In this document: positions 42,436 through 50,363 of the stretch, in pieces | Position numbering within the stretch: the first letter of the stretch is position 1 | Layout: each line of letters opens with the position of its first letter | Origin: Streptomyces mirabilis | GTDB taxonomy: Bacteria > Actinomycetota > Actinomycetes > Streptomycetales > Streptomycetaceae | Assembly (NCBI RefSeq): GCF_018310535.1 | Contig: NZ_CP074102.1 | Span: 7,936,001 to 8,000,000, forward strand | Length of the DNA: 64,000 bases | Direction: 5' to 3' | Notes under the pieces: generated by a model | Seen by the model: only the letters and a program-made list of their open reading frames with translations | Told to the model about the DNA's origin: nothing | Database searches by the model: none | Made by a program: the position numbers and the translations under genes

Positions 42436-43476
42436 GTGATCGTCTGGATCAACGGTGCGTTCGGTGCGGGGAAGACCACCACCGCACGGGAACTGATCGA
42501 CCTGATCCCGAACAGCACGCTCTTCGACCCCGAGGTGATCGGCGGCGAGCTCGCGCACCTGCTGCCCGCCAAACGCCTCGCCGAGGTCGGCGACTTCCAG
42601 GACCTGCCGATCTGGCGGCGCCTGGTGGTCGACACCGCGGCCGCCCTGCTCGCGGAGCTCGGCGGCGTTCTCGTGGTTCCCATGACCCTGCTGCGCCAGG
42701 AGTACCGTGACGAGATCTTCGGCGGCCTCGCCTCGCGCCGGATCGAAGTACGCCACGTGCTTCTCGCCCCGGCGGAAACGATCCTGCGGGCGCGCATAGC
42801 CGGCCGGGAGATACCCGAGGACCTCCCCGACGGCGAGATACGGGTGCGCCAGTGGTCCTACGACCACATCGAGCCCTATCGCGCGGCGCTCGCTTCCTGG
42901 CTCACCGCCGACGCCCACCCCGTCGACACCAGCGCCCTCACCCCGCACGACACCGCACTGCGCGTCGCCGAAGCCGTACGCACCGGTGACGCGTCCGCGT
43001 GCGACATCGTGCAGACCCCCGAACCCACCTCCGAGACCCTCGCCGCCGGAGTCCTCCTCTTCGACGAGGAGGACCGGGTGCTGCTCGTCGACCCCACCTA
43101 CAAGGCGGGCTGGGAGTTTCCCGGCGGTGTCGTCGAACCGGGGGAGGCTCCCGCGCGCGCGGGCATGCGCGAGGTCGCCGAGGAGACCGGCATACGGCTC
43201 GAGGACGTACCCGGTCTGCTGGTGGTGGACTGGGAGCCGCCCGCACCCCCCGGCTACGGCGGTCTGCGCCTCCTCTTCGACGGCGGCCGCCTCGACTCCG
43301 ACGAGGCGCACCGGCTGCTGCTCCCCGGCCCCGAACTGCGCGCCTGGCGCTTCGTCACCGAGCGGGAGGCGGCGGACCTGCTGCCACCGGTGCGCTACGA
43401 GCGGCTGCGCTGGGCCCTGCGGGCGCGGGAGCGCGGCGCCGCACTCTATCTGGAGGCCGGTATACCACTCGGCTGA
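42436..43476 (+). CDS. TmrB-like P-loop NTPase fused to a NUDIX hydrolase
   Basis: 346 residues in two parts. Residues 1-175: VIVWINGAFGAGKTTTAREL with the P-loop GAFGAGKT, then STLFDPEVIGGELAHLLP and GVLVVPMTLLRQEY. This matches Bacillus TmrB, an ATP-binding tunicamycin-resistance protein, and AAA-type kinases. Residues 195-346: a NUDIX domain with the box GGVVEPGEAPARAGMREVAE ETGI, which cleaves nucleoside diphosphate derivatives. GTG at 42436 with AGAGGGGG. The fusion suggests one protein that binds or phosphorylates a compound and hydrolyses a pyrophosphate. Substrate unknown. Confidence 0.9.
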   Translation: MIVWINGAFGAGKTTTARELIDLIPNSTLFDPEVIGGELAHLLPAKRLAEVGDFQDLPIWRRLVVDTAAALLAELGGVLVVPMTLLRQEYRDEIFGGLASRRIEVRHVLLAPAETILRARIAGREIPEDLPDGEIRVRQWSYDHIEPYRAALASWLTADAHPVDTSALTPHDTALRVAEAVRTGDASACDIVQTPEPTSETLAAGVLLFDEEDRVLLVDPTYKAGWEFPGGVVEPGEAPARAGMREVAEETGIRLEDVPGLLVVDWEPPAPPGYGGLRLLFDGGRLDSDEAHRLLLPGPELRAWRFVTEREAADLLPPVRYERLRWALRARERGAALYLEAGIPLG

Positions 43477-43908
43477 CGTCGATACCGGGCCACCCCTTGG
43501 CCGACGTCGATGGTGTACAGCCAGGGGGTGATCCGGCGCCGACGGTCAACGGCGCCCGGAGCGGCGGCCGTTGAGCGTACCCGGCGGAAATGCCGACCGC
43601 TCGGCCACCGTGGGCCTGGCGACTTTGCCCTGCGTGTCGACGTCCACCACACCATGGCGTGGCCGCTGCTGTCGGCGGACGTCGTCATCGCGTTCCACCT
43701 GATCTCCGACCCGCGGTACGCCGATTCCGACCCGAGGATCCGGTATGACTGGCCGTGCGCGAACGTGAACGCGTACGCATCGGCGCGTAACGCGCGGTCG
43801 CTTCAGGGCCGTTCACCGGGCCGAGCTACCGACCCGGCGCGCGGAGAGGGCCCATGCCGTGTGGCGAGGACCCTCTCCGCTCTTGCGCTCGTGCTCCCGG
43901 CCGGATGG
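43477..43908. other. 432-bp region without a confident gene
   Basis: Frames are open on both strands but have poor codon use and no recognisable motif. GGCTGACGTCGAT and GGCCGACGTCGAT form a near-direct repeat just after the TmrB-NUDIX stop. The right end holds the terminator of the dipeptidase gene. Confidence 0.5.
43841..43880 (-). terminator. Hairpin downstream of the M20 dipeptidase gene
   Basis: GCGGAGAGGG (43841-43850) and CCCTCTCCGC (43871-43880), perfect 10-bp stem with a 20-base loop, 28 bp after the minus-strand stop. Confidence 0.6.
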
Positions 43909-45264
43909 TCAGCTCGCCGCGTACTTCTGGAGGAACAGGGCCTCCGTGATCGAGAGACGCTCCAGCTCGTCCGGGGAGACGCTCTCGTTCACGGCGTGGA
44001 TCTGCGCCTGCGGCTCGCTCAGGCCGATGAGGAGGATCTCCGCGTGCGGGTAGAGCGAGGCGAGGGTGTTGCACAGCGGGATGGAACCGCCCTGGCCCGC
44101 GGACTGCATCTCCTCGCCCGGGTAGGCGACCGCCATCGCCTCGGCCATCGCCGTGTACGCCGGGCTGGAGGTGTCGGCACGGAACGGCTGGCCCTGGCCG
44201 ATCTGCTCGGTGCTCACCCGCGCGCCCCACGGCGTGTGCGCCTCCAGATGGGCCTGCAGGAGCTTGGTCGCCTCGACCGCGTCCACGCCCGGCGGCACCC
44301 GCAGGCTCACCAGCGCACGCGCGCCCGCCTGCACGGACGGCGTGGCGCCGACGACCGGCGGGCAGTCGATGCCGAGCACGGTGACGGCCGGACGCGCCCA
44401 GATGCGGTCGGCGACCGTGCCCGAGCCGATCAACTCGACCCCGTCCAGCACCTTGGCGTCCTTGCGGAACGCCTCCTCCTCGTACTGCAGCCCCTCCCAG
44501 CGCGCGTCCCCGGTCAGCCCGTCGATCGTCGTCGAACCGTCCTCGGCGCGCAGCGAGTCCAGTACGCGGATCAGCGCGCCCAGCGCGTCGGGCGCCGCCC
44601 CGCCGAACTGGCCCGAGTGCAGATTGCCTTCCAGCGTGTCGATCTGCACGCGTACGAGCGTCATCCCGCGCAGAGTCGAGGTGACCGTCGGCAGACCCAG
44701 CCGGAAGTTGCCGACGTCGCCGATGACGATGGTGTCGGCGGTCAGCAACTCCGGGTGCTGTTCGGCGTACCGCTCCAGACCGCCCGTACCCTGCTCCTCC
44801 GAACCCTCGACGATCACCTTGACGCCCACCGGAACGCCACCGTTCGCCTTCAGCGCGCGCAGCGCGAGCAGGTGCATGATGAACCCGCCCTTGCAGTCGG
44901 CGGCGCCGCGCCCGTACCAGCGGCCGTCGCGCTCCGTCAGCTCGAACGGCGGGGTCGTCCAGGCCGCCTCGTCCAGCGGCGGCTGCACGTCGTAGTGCGC
45001 GTACAGCAGCACGGTCTTGGCGCCCTCGGGCCCGGGCAGGAAGCCGTAGACCGACTGCGTGCCGTCCGGGGTGTCCAGCAGCGCCACGTCCTGGAAGCCC
45101 TCGGCGCGCAGCGCGTCGGCGACCCAGTTCGCGGCGCCCTCGCTCTCACTCCTGGGGAACTGGTCGAAGTCCGCCACCGACTTGAAGGCCACCAGCTCGG
45201 TGAGCTCCGCCTGCGCCCTGGGCATGAGCGAGGCGACGGTCTCGGCGACCGGATTCGACGACAT
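43909..45264 (-). CDS. M20-family dipeptidase
   Basis: 451-residue zinc peptidase. YAHYDVQP holds the first zinc His and catalytic Asp; RGAADCKGG the bridging Asp; VEGSEEQGTGGL the catalytic Glu; IHAVNESVSPDELERL the last His. A dimerisation lid domain lies at about residues 190-310. It would hydrolyse dipeptides or related amides in the cytoplasm. ATG at 45264 with AAGGAG upstream. A TTGTAC-N6-GTACAA palindrome in the promoter suggests specific regulation. Confidence 0.93.
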   Translation of the reverse strand: MSSNPVAETVASLMPRAQAELTELVAFKSVADFDQFPRSESEGAANWVADALRAEGFQDVALLDTPDGTQSVYGFLPGPEGAKTVLLYAHYDVQPPLDEAAWTTPPFELTERDGRWYGRGAADCKGGFIMHLLALRALKANGGVPVGVKVIVEGSEEQGTGGLERYAEQHPELLTADTIVIGDVGNFRLGLPTVTSTLRGMTLVRVQIDTLEGNLHSGQFGGAAPDALGALIRVLDSLRAEDGSTTIDGLTGDARWEGLQYEEEAFRKDAKVLDGVELIGSGTVADRIWARPAVTVLGIDCPPVVGATPSVQAGARALVSLRVPPGVDAVEATKLLQAHLEAHTPWGARVSTEQIGQGQPFRADTSSPAYTAMAEAMAVAYPGEEMQSAGQGGSIPLCNTLASLYPHAEILLIGLSEPQAQIHAVNESVSPDELERLSITEALFLQKYAAS

Positions 45265-45289
45265 GGGCACGCTCCTTGTAGGTGCGACG

Positions 45290-45307
45290 TTGTACTTCTG
45301 TGTACAA
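45290..45307. promoter_or_regulatory. Palindrome upstream of the dipeptidase gene
   Basis: TTGTAC-TTCTGT-GTACAA, perfect 6-bp arms, 26 bp before the start codon on the minus strand: a candidate operator, perhaps for a GntR-type regulator. Confidence 0.45.
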
Positions 45308-45448
45308 GTGATCGGGTGGTGCGTACGCGCGTCCTGGTGTGCAGGGCGCATACGCCCCCGATCCTCCCACAGCGGCCTGCGGCGATGCCCGCCGTAGGAT
45401 GCTCGGGACAGGTGCGGCAGACGGCTGGACTGGGAGCAGTAGACCATC

Positions 45449-46705
45449 GTGAGCAGCGAGAACTCTTCGGCGGACGACGAACAGCGGGTGTGGGACGTCG
45501 TCGTGGTCGGCGCGGGGCCGGCGGGCGCCTCGGCCGCCTATGCGGCAGCGGTCGCGGGACGCAGCGTCCTGCTGCTGGAGAAGGCGGAGCTGCCCCGCTA
45601 CAAGACGTGTGGCGGCGGCATCATCGGCCCCTCGCGCGACGCCCTGCCACCCGGCTTCGAGCTACCGTTCCAGGACCGGGTGCACGCGGTCACGTTCTCG
45701 CTCGACGGCAAGTTCACCCGCACCCGGCGCTCCAAGCAGATGCTGTTCGGGCTCATCAACCGGCCCGAGTTCGACCAGCAGCTCGTCGAGCACGCCCAGA
45801 AGGCGGGCGCCGAGCTGCGTACGGACGTCACGGTCTCGCGGGTCGAACAGCACGGGTCCGCCGTGCCCGACCGGCGCACCGTAGCCGTCGTCCTCCAGGG
45901 CGGCGAGACCGTGCTGGCGCGGGCGGTGGTCGGCGCGGACGGCAGCGCCAGCCGGATAGGGGCGCACGTCGGGGTCAAGCTCGACCAGGTCGACCTCGGC
46001 CTGGAGGCGGAGATCCCGGTGCCGGAGACCGTCGCCGAGGACTGGCAGGGACGGGTCCTGATCGACTGGGGTCCCATGCCGGGCAGTTACGGCTGGGTGT
46101 TCCCCAAGGGGGACACGCTCACCGTCGGCGTGATCTCCGCGCGCGGCGAAGGCGCCGCCACCAAGCGGTACTTGGAGGACTTCATCGCCCGGCTCGGGCT
46201 CGCCGGCTTCGAGCCGAGCATTTCCTCCGGGCACCTGACGCGCTGCCGCGCCGACGACTCCCCGCTGTCGCGCGGGCGCGTGCTGGTCTGCGGCGACGCG
46301 GCGGGGCTGCTCGAACCCTGGACCCGCGAGGGCATCTCCTTCGCGCTGCGCTCCGGGCGGCTCGCGGGGGAGTGGGCGGTACGGGTCGCCGAGGCACACG
46401 ACGCGGTGGACACGCGGCGCCAAGCGCTCAACTACGCCTTCGCCATCAAGGCGGGGCTCGGCGTGGAGATGGCCGTCGGCAAGAGCATGCTCGCGGCCTT
46501 CGAGCGCCGGCCGGGCATGCTCCACGCGGCGATCACCAGCTTCCGGCCCGCCTGGAAGGCGTTCGCCGGGATCACCCGCGGTTCGACCACGCTGGGCGAG
46601 ATGGTGCGCTCCCACCCGATGGCCGGGCGTGCCCTGTCCGCGCTCGACCGGCGGTCGGCCGCCGCCGCACCGACGGCCGCCGAGAGCACTCCGACCACGG
46701 AGTGA
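45449..46705 (+). CDS. Geranylgeranyl reductase-family FAD enzyme
   Basis: 418 residues. WDVVVVGAGPAGASAAYAAA binds FAD; KTCGGGIIGPSRDAL is the family-specific Cys-Gly-Gly region near residue 55; VCGDAAGLLEPWTREGISFA is the second FAD motif. Members reduce isoprenoid double bonds or act as related hydroxylases. Unlike archaeal forms there is no polyprenyl synthase next to it. GTG at 45449. It is divergent from the dipeptidase gene across 184 bp; a functional link is not obvious. Confidence 0.9.
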   Translation: MSSENSSADDEQRVWDVVVVGAGPAGASAAYAAAVAGRSVLLLEKAELPRYKTCGGGIIGPSRDALPPGFELPFQDRVHAVTFSLDGKFTRTRRSKQMLFGLINRPEFDQQLVEHAQKAGAELRTDVTVSRVEQHGSAVPDRRTVAVVLQGGETVLARAVVGADGSASRIGAHVGVKLDQVDLGLEAEIPVPETVAEDWQGRVLIDWGPMPGSYGWVFPKGDTLTVGVISARGEGAATKRYLEDFIARLGLAGFEPSISSGHLTRCRADDSPLSRGRVLVCGDAAGLLEPWTREGISFALRSGRLAGEWAVRVAEAHDAVDTRRQALNYAFAIKAGLGVEMAVGKSMLAAFERRPGMLHAAITSFRPAWKAFAGITRGSTTLGEMVRSHPMAGRALSALDRRSAAAAPTAAESTPTTE

Positions 46706-46728
46706 CCGTCGCCCGCGGAGCCGTGGCC

Positions 46729-46755
46729 GTGCCGGTGCCGGTGCCGGTGCCGGTG
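46729..46755. repeat. GTGCCG hexamer repeat
   Basis: Four and a half tandem copies of GTGCCG, 23 bp after the reductase stop codon, in non-coding sequence. Confidence 0.7.
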
Positions 46756-46849
46756 TAGGAGTCCGTGGAGTGGTCGGTGGTCGCGGGGCCGTGTCCGTGA
46801 CCGTGGAGTGGCCGGCGGCTGACGGGGGTGCCTGTCGGCTCCTGGCCGG

Positions 46850-47299
46850 TCAGCTCGTGACCGTGATCCGGAAGACCGGGTGGTCGGGGGCGATGCGCCG
46901 CAGCTCCTCGGGGGACGAGTCGGGGCCGACGCCACCGAAGAAGACACCGACCTCCGCCTTCCAGCGCTTGAGGTAGGCACGCAGCAGCGGAACCTTGTCG
47001 TCGTCGCCGACCTCGGTCGCGGTGAACGTGTCCACCTTCTTGCCGAGGCGCAGCTCGCCGCCGCCCGCGGCCCGCATGTTGTGCGTCCACTGGACGTGGC
47101 CACGCGGGGCGACCAAGTACTGCTGCCCGTCCACGGTGAGCAGATTGACCGGGGTGGTGCGCCACTCGCCGCTCTTGCGGCCGCGGACGGCCAGGACCCG
47201 GGAGCCCCAGATACTGAGACCGCGGCGGGTGATGAACGCCACACAGCGGTTGAAGACGTTGACGGTGAACCAGCCGGGCTTCTGGACGTGCGTGGACAT
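46850..47299 (-). CDS. Nitroreductase/deazaflavin-dependent oxidoreductase (Ddn-like)
   Basis: 149 residues, single split-barrel domain. GRKSGEWRTTPVNLLTVDGQ then YLVAPRGHVQWTHNMRA and LRLGKK are the blocks of the F420H2-dependent Ddn/FDOR-B group; F420 use is inferred from family. ATG at 47299 with GGGGG five bases upstream. Divergent from a TetR gene across a dense operator array, so it is very probably its main target. Confidence 0.9.
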   Translation of the reverse strand: MSTHVQKPGWFTVNVFNRCVAFITRRGLSIWGSRVLAVRGRKSGEWRTTPVNLLTVDGQQYLVAPRGHVQWTHNMRAAGGGELRLGKKVDTFTATEVGDDDKVPLLRAYLKRWKAEVGVFFGGVGPDSSPEELRRIAPDHPVFRITVTS

Positions 47300-47318
47300 G
47301 ATGACCCCCATCGGTTGC

Positions 47319-47463
47319 GAGAGCGCCGCTCTCTGGTTGGGAGCGCCGCTCTCTTTTGTGAGCACTGCTCTCGCTTGAGAGCAGTCTGCATGAGATCGGT
47401 GATCCAAAGCAAGAGCGGTGCTCTTGTTCGTGTGCATCGCTCTCGTTTGTGTGCACTGCTCTG
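47319..47463. promoter_or_regulatory. Seven-site TetR operator array (AGAGC-N3-GCTCT)
   Basis: Fifteen-bp sites of the form GAGAGC-N3-GCTCTC begin at 47319 (perfect), 47339, 47358, 47377 (left half only), 47411 (perfect AAGAGC-GGT-GCTCTT), 47430 and 47449 (right half strong). Start-to-start distances are 20, 19, 19, 34, 19 and 19 bp, close to two helical turns. The array fills the 186 bp between divergent start codons and begins 20 bp from the oxidoreductase start. Confidence 0.8.
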
Positions 47464-47485
47464 AAAACGTGGCACACTTTTCCGC

Positions 47486-48223
47486 ATGAGTACCGCACGC
47501 GGAGCACGCGCCCGAGCCAGGATCGAGGTCACCGCGGCCATCAAGGACGAGGCGCGCAGACAGCTTGCCGCGGAGGGCGCGGCCAAGCTCTCGCTCAGAG
47601 CCGTCGCCCGCGAGCTCGGCATGGTCTCCTCCGCGCTCTACCGCTACTTCCCCAGCCGTGACGACCTGCTGACCGCGCTCATCATCGACGCCTACGACTC
47701 CCTCGGCGAGAGCGCGGAGGCGGCGCACGCGCAGGTTTCGGGCGCCGGGCCGCGCGAGCGCTGGATCGCGGTGTGCGTGGCGGCGCGCCGCTGGGCCCTG
47801 GCGCAGCCGCACGAGTACGCGCTCATCTACGGTTCGCCCGTGCCCGGTTACGCCGCGCCGGACACGACCATCCCGGCGGCCTCCCGCGTGGGGCTGCTGC
47901 TGGTCGGCATCGTGCGTGACGCGTATCGGGGCAAGGGGGTGGCCCGCACCCCGCTGTCGCCCGAGCTGAAGGCCGAGGCGCAGCGGATGGCCGCCGACCT
48001 CGCCCCCGACCTGCCGCCCGAGGCGGTGGCGGGGCTCGTCGCCGCCTGGGCCCAGCTCTTCGGGCTGATCGGGTTCGAGCTCTTCGGGCAGTTCAACCGG
48101 CTCGTGGAGGACCGTGAGCCGTTCTTCCGGCACGCGGTGGACCAACTCGCCCATGGCGTGGGCCTGGTGTACCCCGAGCCGACCGGGACTCCGGGCAAGA
48201 GAAACGGCGCCGGCGGTCCCTGA
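47486..48223 (+). CDS. TetR/AcrR-family transcriptional regulator
   Basis: 245 residues. Helix-turn-helix: LSLRAVARELGMVSSALYRY FPSRDDLL at about residues 35-62. The ligand domain is of the TetR_C_13/WHG type (FGLIGFELFGQF near residue 200). Start ATG at 47486; no ribosome site is seen, so the mRNA may be leaderless. Its 3' tail is Pro/Gly-rich and dispensable-looking. The operator array upstream implies tight autoregulation and control of the divergent deazaflavin-type oxidoreductase. Confidence 0.92.
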   Translation: MSTARGARARARIEVTAAIKDEARRQLAAEGAAKLSLRAVARELGMVSSALYRYFPSRDDLLTALIIDAYDSLGESAEAAHAQVSGAGPRERWIAVCVAARRWALAQPHEYALIYGSPVPGYAAPDTTIPAASRVGLLLVGIVRDAYRGKGVARTPLSPELKAEAQRMAADLAPDLPPEAVAGLVAAWAQLFGLIGFELFGQFNRLVEDREPFFRHAVDQLAHGVGLVYPEPTGTPGKRNGAGGP

Positions 48224-48235
48224 CGGCGACCGGGT

Positions 48236-48279
48236 GGTACTCCGTGGAGAGACCGGGGGGTACTCCGTGGGGAGTACCC
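48236..48279. promoter_or_regulatory. Direct and inverted repeats before the histidine kinase gene
   Basis: GGTACTCCGTGG occurs at 48236-48247 and 48259-48270. The second copy belongs to the inverted repeat GGGTACTCC-GTGG-GGAGTACCC (48258-48279). Placed 58 bp before the kinase start, this could be the binding site of the cognate NarL-type regulator, or a terminator of the TetR gene. Confidence 0.45.
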
Positions 48280-48323
48280 GTGATCACCTCGTCCGGCTGA
48301 CGCCCCCGGCGGTCCGTGCCGTC

Positions 48324-48329
48324 TAGCGT
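48324..48329 (+). promoter_or_regulatory. -10 element of the histidine kinase gene, likely leaderless mRNA
   Basis: TAGCGT ends eight bases before the ATG at 48337, and no ribosome site is visible. No good -35 accompanies it. Confidence 0.3.
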
Positions 48330-48336
48330 GACCGTC

Positions 48337-49617
48337 ATGGAAGAGCAGCGAATCCCCAGGTCCCCGGTGTGGGGCGGGGTACCGCCATGGTGGCGGCACG
48401 GGCCGCCGGGGTGGCACCGATGGAGCGGCGAGACCCATGGCGGGCACGGCGGGCACGGCGGGCACGGCGGGCACGGTGATCGGTGGCCGTGGCGTTCCAC
48501 TCTGCTGCTGACCGTCTTCGTGCTGGGCGGCTCCCAGTTCGCGGCGCACGTTCAGGACGGCGAACGCACCCCCCTGGACCTCTTCGCGAGGGCGCTGCTG
48601 ATCCTCGGCACGGGCCTGCTGCTGTGGCGGCAGCGGTACCCGGTGTTCGTCGCCTTCGGCACGGCCGCGGCGGCGCTGGTCTATCTGGGCGCCGGATATC
48701 CGTACGGGCCCGTCTTCGTCACGGTGGCCGTCGGCTGCTTCGGCGCGGTCGTCGCGGGGCACCGCTGGGCCGCCTGGACGGCCGTCGGCATGCTGTGGAT
48801 CGGCCATCTGCTGGTGGGGCACTGGCTCTACCGCCGGCTGCCGCCCGCGGGGGACCGGGCCGGCTCCTGGAACCAGGAACTCGGCTTCATCACCTGGGGC
48901 GTGGTGATCCTGGTGGCGTCGGAGCTGGTCCGGATACGCCGTGAGCAGTGGGCCCGCGACCGCGCCGAACGCGCGCGGGCCGCCGCTCGGCGCGCCGACG
49001 AGGAGCGGTTGCGGATCGCCCGTGAACTGCACGACGTCCTCGCCCACAGCATCTCCGTGATCAACGTCCAGGCGGGCGTCGGCCTCGCGCTTCTCGACTC
49101 CGACCCGGAACAGGCGCGTACGGCGCTCACCACCATCAAGGAGGCCAGCAAGGAGGCGCTCGGCGAGGTCCGCCAGGTGCTCGACACGCTCCGTACGCCG
49201 GGGGAGGCGCCGCGCGCGCCGGCGCCGGGGCTCGACCGGCTCCCCGAGCTCGTCGAACAGGCGGCGAGCGCGGGTCTGACGGTCGAGATCGAGAAGCCCG
49301 GCGGTGTTCCGAAGCTTCCGCCGGGTACCGACCTCGCCGCGTTCCGTATCGTCCAGGAGGCGCTCACCAATGTCGTACGGCACTCGGGGTCGCGGCACGC
49401 GCGCGTACGGCTCGAATCCGCGCAGGGCACGCTGCGGCTGCGGATCGACGACGACGGGCCCGCGACCGGCACCGACGCGGGCGGCAGCGGCAACGGGCTG
49501 GCCGGTATGCGGGAGCGGGCCGTCGCCCTCGGTGGCACGATCGAGGCGGGCCCGCGCGACGACGGAGGCTTCCGGGTGTTGGCCGTGCTCCCGCTGAGGG
49601 TCAAGGAGGACCGGTGA
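48337..49617 (+). CDS. NarL-type sensor histidine kinase
   Basis: 426 residues. A cytoplasmic N-terminus rich in Trp, Pro and His (including four GGH units) precedes four or five membrane helices (about residues 52-190). RIARELHDVLAHSISVINVQ is the HisKA_3 H-box with the phosphorylated His near residue 232; DLAAFRIVQEALTNVVRHSG is the N-box and NGLAGMRERAVALGG the G-box. No periplasmic sensor domain, so the signal is likely membrane-borne. Its stop overlaps the GTG of the response regulator gene. Confidence 0.93.
   Translation: MEEQRIPRSPVWGGVPPWWRHGPPGWHRWSGETHGGHGGHGGHGGHGDRWPWRSTLLLTVFVLGGSQFAAHVQDGERTPLDLFARALLILGTGLLLWRQRYPVFVAFGTAAAALVYLGAGYPYGPVFVTVAVGCFGAVVAGHRWAAWTAVGMLWIGHLLVGHWLYRRLPPAGDRAGSWNQELGFITWGVVILVASELVRIRREQWARDRAERARAAARRADEERLRIARELHDVLAHSISVINVQAGVGLALLDSDPEQARTALTTIKEASKEALGEVRQVLDTLRTPGEAPRAPAPGLDRLPELVEQAASAGLTVEIEKPGGVPKLPPGTDLAAFRIVQEALTNVVRHSGSRHARVRLESAQGTLRLRIDDDGPATGTDAGGSGNGLAGMRERAVALGGTIEAGPRDDGGFRVLAVLPLRVKEDR
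48441..48476. repeat. 9-bp tandem repeat encoding Gly-His-Gly units
   Basis: Four perfect copies of CGGGCACGG in frame in the kinase gene; they encode GHG-type units in the cytoplasmic leader. Confidence 0.8.
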
Positions 49618-49706
49618 ACGGTGAAGGCGAGCTGGTGGACGGCGAAGGGGGACCGGTGGACGGCGAAGGGGGACCGGGGTTCGGCGAAGTCGGACCGGTG
49701 ATCCGC
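49608..49706. repeat. 21-bp minisatellite carrying the response-regulator start region
   Basis: Units start at 49608, 49629, 49650, 49671 and 49692 (last partial) and resemble GGACCGGTGGACGGCGAAGG. Each repeats a purine-rich ribosome-site-like stretch and, except the fourth, an in-frame GTG (49614, 49635, 49656, 49698). Confidence 0.75.
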
Positions 49707-50363
49707 GTCCTGCTCGCCGACGACCAGTCACTGGTCAGGGCGGGCTTCAAGGCACTGCTCGACGCACAGCCGGACCTGGAGGTGGCCGGTGAGGCGGCCG
49801 ACGGCGAGGACGCGGTGCGCAAGGTGCGCGAACTGCGCCCCGACGTCGTCCTGATGGACATCCGCATGCCGCTGCTCGACGGCCTCGCCGCGACCCGCCG
49901 TCTCACCGACGACCCGGATCTGAAGGACGTGAAGGTGGTCATGCTCACCACCTTCGAGCTCGACGAGTACGTCTTCGAGGCGATCCGCTCCGGTGCCTCC
50001 GGCTTCCTCGTCAAGGACACCGAGCCGGACGAACTCCTGCGCGCGGTACGGGCGGTGGTCGGCGGCGACGCGCTGCTGTCACCGGGCGTGACGCGCCGTC
50101 TGATCGCGGAGTTCGCGGCCCGCTCCAAGGAGCCCGCGGCCGCGGAGTCGCTCGTCCGGCTCACGGAACGGGAGCGGGAGGTGATGGCCCTGGTCGGTAT
50201 CGGACTGTCCAACGACGAGATCGCACGGCGTCTGGTCGTCAGCCCGCTCACGGCCAAGACCCATGTCAGCCGGACCATGGTGAAGCTCGGCGCCCGTGAC
50301 CGGGCTCAACTGGTGGTGCTGGCCTATGAGTCGGGGTTGGTACGGCCGGGGTGGCTCGGGTGA
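49614..50363 (+). CDS. NarL/LuxR-type response regulator
   Basis: 249 residues from the first GTG, which overlaps the kinase stop (GTGA). Residues 1-28 are a Gly/Glu-rich repeat with no counterpart in relatives; the receiver begins IRVLLADDQSLVRAGF. Phospho-acceptor Asp is in DVVLMDIRMP (about residue 82), with Thr and Lys in MLTTFE and FLVKD. LTEREREVMALVGIGLSNDE then HVSRTMVKLGARDR is the LuxR helix-turn-helix. GTG 49698 may be the ancestral start, giving 221 residues. The 3' end overlaps the convergent DUF6332 gene by 40 bp. Confidence 0.93.
   Translation: MNGEGELVDGEGGPVDGEGGPGFGEVGPVIRVLLADDQSLVRAGFKALLDAQPDLEVAGEAADGEDAVRKVRELRPDVVLMDIRMPLLDGLAATRRLTDDPDLKDVKVVMLTTFELDEYVFEAIRSGASGFLVKDTEPDELLRAVRAVVGGDALLSPGVTRRLIAEFAARSKEPAAAESLVRLTEREREVMALVGIGLSNDEIARRLVVSPLTAKTHVSRTMVKLGARDRAQLVVLAYESGLVRPGWLG

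Noticed and set aside
41284..43311. 675-codon minus-strand open frame
   Set aside because: It crosses the excalibur gene in another frame and is antisense to the TmrB-NUDIX gene; no coherent domain.
43510..46758. 1082-codon plus-strand open frame
   Set aside because: It is antisense to the dipeptidase and off-frame to the geranylgeranyl reductase; both of those have clear motifs and ribosome sites.
47319..47463. CRISPR array
   Set aside because: The repeats are 15-bp palindromic operator sites at 19-20 bp periods, too short and without spacers; no cas genes nearby.
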